Source: Cristatella mucedo (lineage: Eukaryota > Bryozoa > Phylactolaemata > Cristatellidae). From it: a stretch of 64,000 nt of DNA. The stretch is taken from contig WPIO01000052.1 of the NCBI GenBank assembly GCA_009760855.2, positions 1,227,001 to 1,291,000 of the forward strand. The letters run 5' to 3'. Shown here in pieces: positions 48,972 through 64,000 of this stretch; the first letter of the stretch is position 1, and every line of letters starts with the position of its first letter. Under the pieces are notes generated by a model that had not been told where the DNA came from, searched no databases, and was given only the letters and a program-made list of their open reading frames with translations. A program made the position numbers and the translations under genes.

Positions 48972-49594
48972 ATAGGAGGGGGAGGAGGAGGCACCGTTTT
49001 CCACGAGCCGGCGGCGGCGGCGCATGTGAGGCGTCAGAGGTGCGCTAGCTGGTCGGCGCTGGAATTGTCCGCTTCGAGCCAAGGCTCGGGAGGGTCCGCC
49101 ACCTCGGGAGCTGGCGAAGCATTTCCCAAGGCCTTGCAGGACAAACCGACTTCTAAAAAAGCTCTCTAGCCGCAGTTGCGGCTGCAGCGGCGGCCCCAGA
49201 GCAAGACCGTGCGCCGGCAGTCGAGGAACTCAACGGTTCGACGTCATTTGAAAGGGAGAGGCGTCGGCCGTGAGCAAGCCGGCCCTGTCAGCCGAGCTCG
49301 GCAGAGTGGCATCCGCTGGCTACAAGTTCGAGCCAAGCGGCGCGGCGAACTTCAGTTCAGACTGCGCTCCATAATGCAGCTTGCTAGTACTTGCTTGAAC
49401 GCCAGAGCCGGGCGGCGGAGGCTGCACGCCTGCACTCGGTCGAATCTGCCGCCCTTACCCGGGCTGCACTCACGACCTTTATTGCAGGTGTCACGTGACT
49501 TCGACCTGTGGCCAGTAACTGGTTTCCGTACAGGACCGGGCCGCTCAGTTTCGCGGTTTCGAACGGCGGGGCTGCGCGCTCGGCGGCGACGAAA

Positions 49595-62760
<13,166 letters not shown>

Positions 62761-63129
62761 GTATGTCAGCTGTCATATATATCGATCTCTCTGCGATCGG
62801 CAGCACATGCAGATTTACAGCTCTGGGGTGCATTTCTGGAGCACTGACTTCTGCTTTTCTTTGTTGGTCCCAGTTTTCAGCGGTTTGTACCGTGTATGGT
62901 CCTTATCGCTGGCTAGCTTCCTCCAAATAGTAAGCAGTTCCTCGATTACTCCGAGGGTTGAGTCATCTTGCTGTTTGTCTTGTTAATGCACACCAAGATA
63001 AAGAAGCCAATGAGTGAACAAGCCAAGTCGCGTTGGCACACCGTGCTTGCATCAGGGTATGATTTGGGAGCTCATATGGTGCATCGTAAATGATGTGACT
63101 CGTCAGGTCATGTGGACTGGCCATTGGCA

Positions 63130-64000
63130 AATCCTTTTGCTACGCCGGAGTTGAGGTTCGTTTGAGTCAAAAGAGCAGGTATTATGATGCCTAGCCTGGT
63201 TGGGGAGTAGATCTGACAGGAGGCTGAAACTAGAGAATGAAGGAACCTAAAAGTGATTGACGAAAACTTGAAGTTGATTCCCTACTTGATTTTAGCCAGT
63301 GCAGGTCGGCAAGAAGTGGTACGATGTGACTAATGGGATGCTCACGACAGACTGGTGTAGTTGCAGAGATTTGCATCAACTGTAAGTGCCTGATTGCTCA
63401 GGCCGGTAGCCCTGAAAGGAGTGAGTTACTGATGTTGAGACGGGATGTCTCAAATGAATGGACCAACTTGGATTGGGTATCCCTTTCTAAACAGGTCTGA
63501 ATTTTTTTTAATGTTACGTAGCCGAAAGTAGGCAGACTTGACTGTGGAGCTGATGTGCTCGTCTAATGAAAGGTCACTTAAGAACAGGACACCTAGATTT
63601 TGTGCAGATTCTACGAGAGCTAAGCTGGAAGAGCCGGTTTGTAGCATTAAACGTTCCAATATCTGAGTAAGTTAGTTTTAGGTAAGTTAGTTGCATCATT
63701 AAATTTGAGGTTTGATGCCATCCGTGTGCAGATGTCAGCAATACATGCAACGATGGAGTTGCGAAATTTGACTCGTTGGAAGGCTGTGAGGGATCACAGC
63801 ACAGATACAGCTACGTGTCATCGGCACTGTAGTGAAGACGTAGATTGCGCTTGGCGATGACATCGGCAAGAGGGAGTGCATGAATATCAAAAGGAAGTGA
63901 ACCCAGTACAAAGCCCTGGGGTACCCCATACTTTAGTGGTTCCTTGGATGATAGTTGATCGTTTACAACGGTGCCCTGGATTCTCCCAACTGAGATATGA
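63130..64000 (-). mobile_element. L2-clade LINE reverse transcriptase fragment, antisense, runs off right edge
   Basis: The minus strand encodes palm motif B (GVPQGFVLGSLPFDIHALPL, about 63865-63925) and motif C (HYSADDT, about 63820-63840), then a stop. Farther on, in shifted frames, comes LGVLFLSDLSLDEHISSTVK (within 63450-63659) and remains of the C-terminus to about 63130. Stops and frameshifts show it is dead. It lies in the actinin intron after exon 6. Confidence 0.85.

Overview
This is animal nuclear DNA: intron-rich genes with GT-AG splicing, long GA and TG microsatellites, and many degraded LINE, SINE and hAT copies. No bacterial operons, rRNA genes or CRISPR arrays are visible. The species cannot be read from the sequence. 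Large introns, metazoan-only families and L2-type retroposons fit an invertebrate bilaterian with a fairly large, repeat-rich genome (inference).

Three conserved genes could be rebuilt exon by exon, with splice phases that agree throughout. (1) PRPF39, a U1 snRNP-associated HAT-repeat splicing factor, lies on the minus strand from 7029 down to 21. Thirteen coding exons are present and the C-terminal tail runs off the left edge. (2) A TMEM179-family four-pass membrane protein lies on the plus strand at 14853-27564, with four coding exons and a complete 237-residue product. (3) Alpha-actinin lies on the plus strand from 49595 to 62760. Six coding exons give the N-terminus, CH1 and most of CH2; the rest runs off the right edge.

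Layout: 0-7 kb PRPF39; 7-14.8 kb a divergent intergenic region with a decayed hAT transposase, L2 LINE fragments and SINEs; 14.8-27.6 kb TMEM179 with repeat-filled introns; 27.6-49.6 kb a 22-kb repeat-rich intergenic region; 48.9-50.9 kb a GC-rich region around actinin exon 1; 49.7-60.4 kb a long actinin intron 1 with almost no recognisable transposons; 60.4-62.8 kb actinin exons 2-6; 63.1-64 kb an antisense L2 reverse transcriptase fragment in the next actinin intron.

The repeats form a small ecology. An L2-clade LINE, whose 3' end is a conserved hairpin followed by ATT repeats, shares that end with a tRNA-derived SINE (called SINE-A here). A second LINE family (LINE-B) and a second tRNA-derived SINE (SINE-B) are also dispersed. 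The three cellular genes have unrelated jobs (splicing, membrane, cytoskeleton) and do not form an operon. Their human orthologues, as I recall, all lie on chromosome 14, which suggests an old linkage group. I found no convincing previously undescribed system. The best leads are splice-site oddities, an inverted duplication, a CRE/CCAAT repeat upstream of PRPF39 and the LINE/SINE 3'-end sharing.
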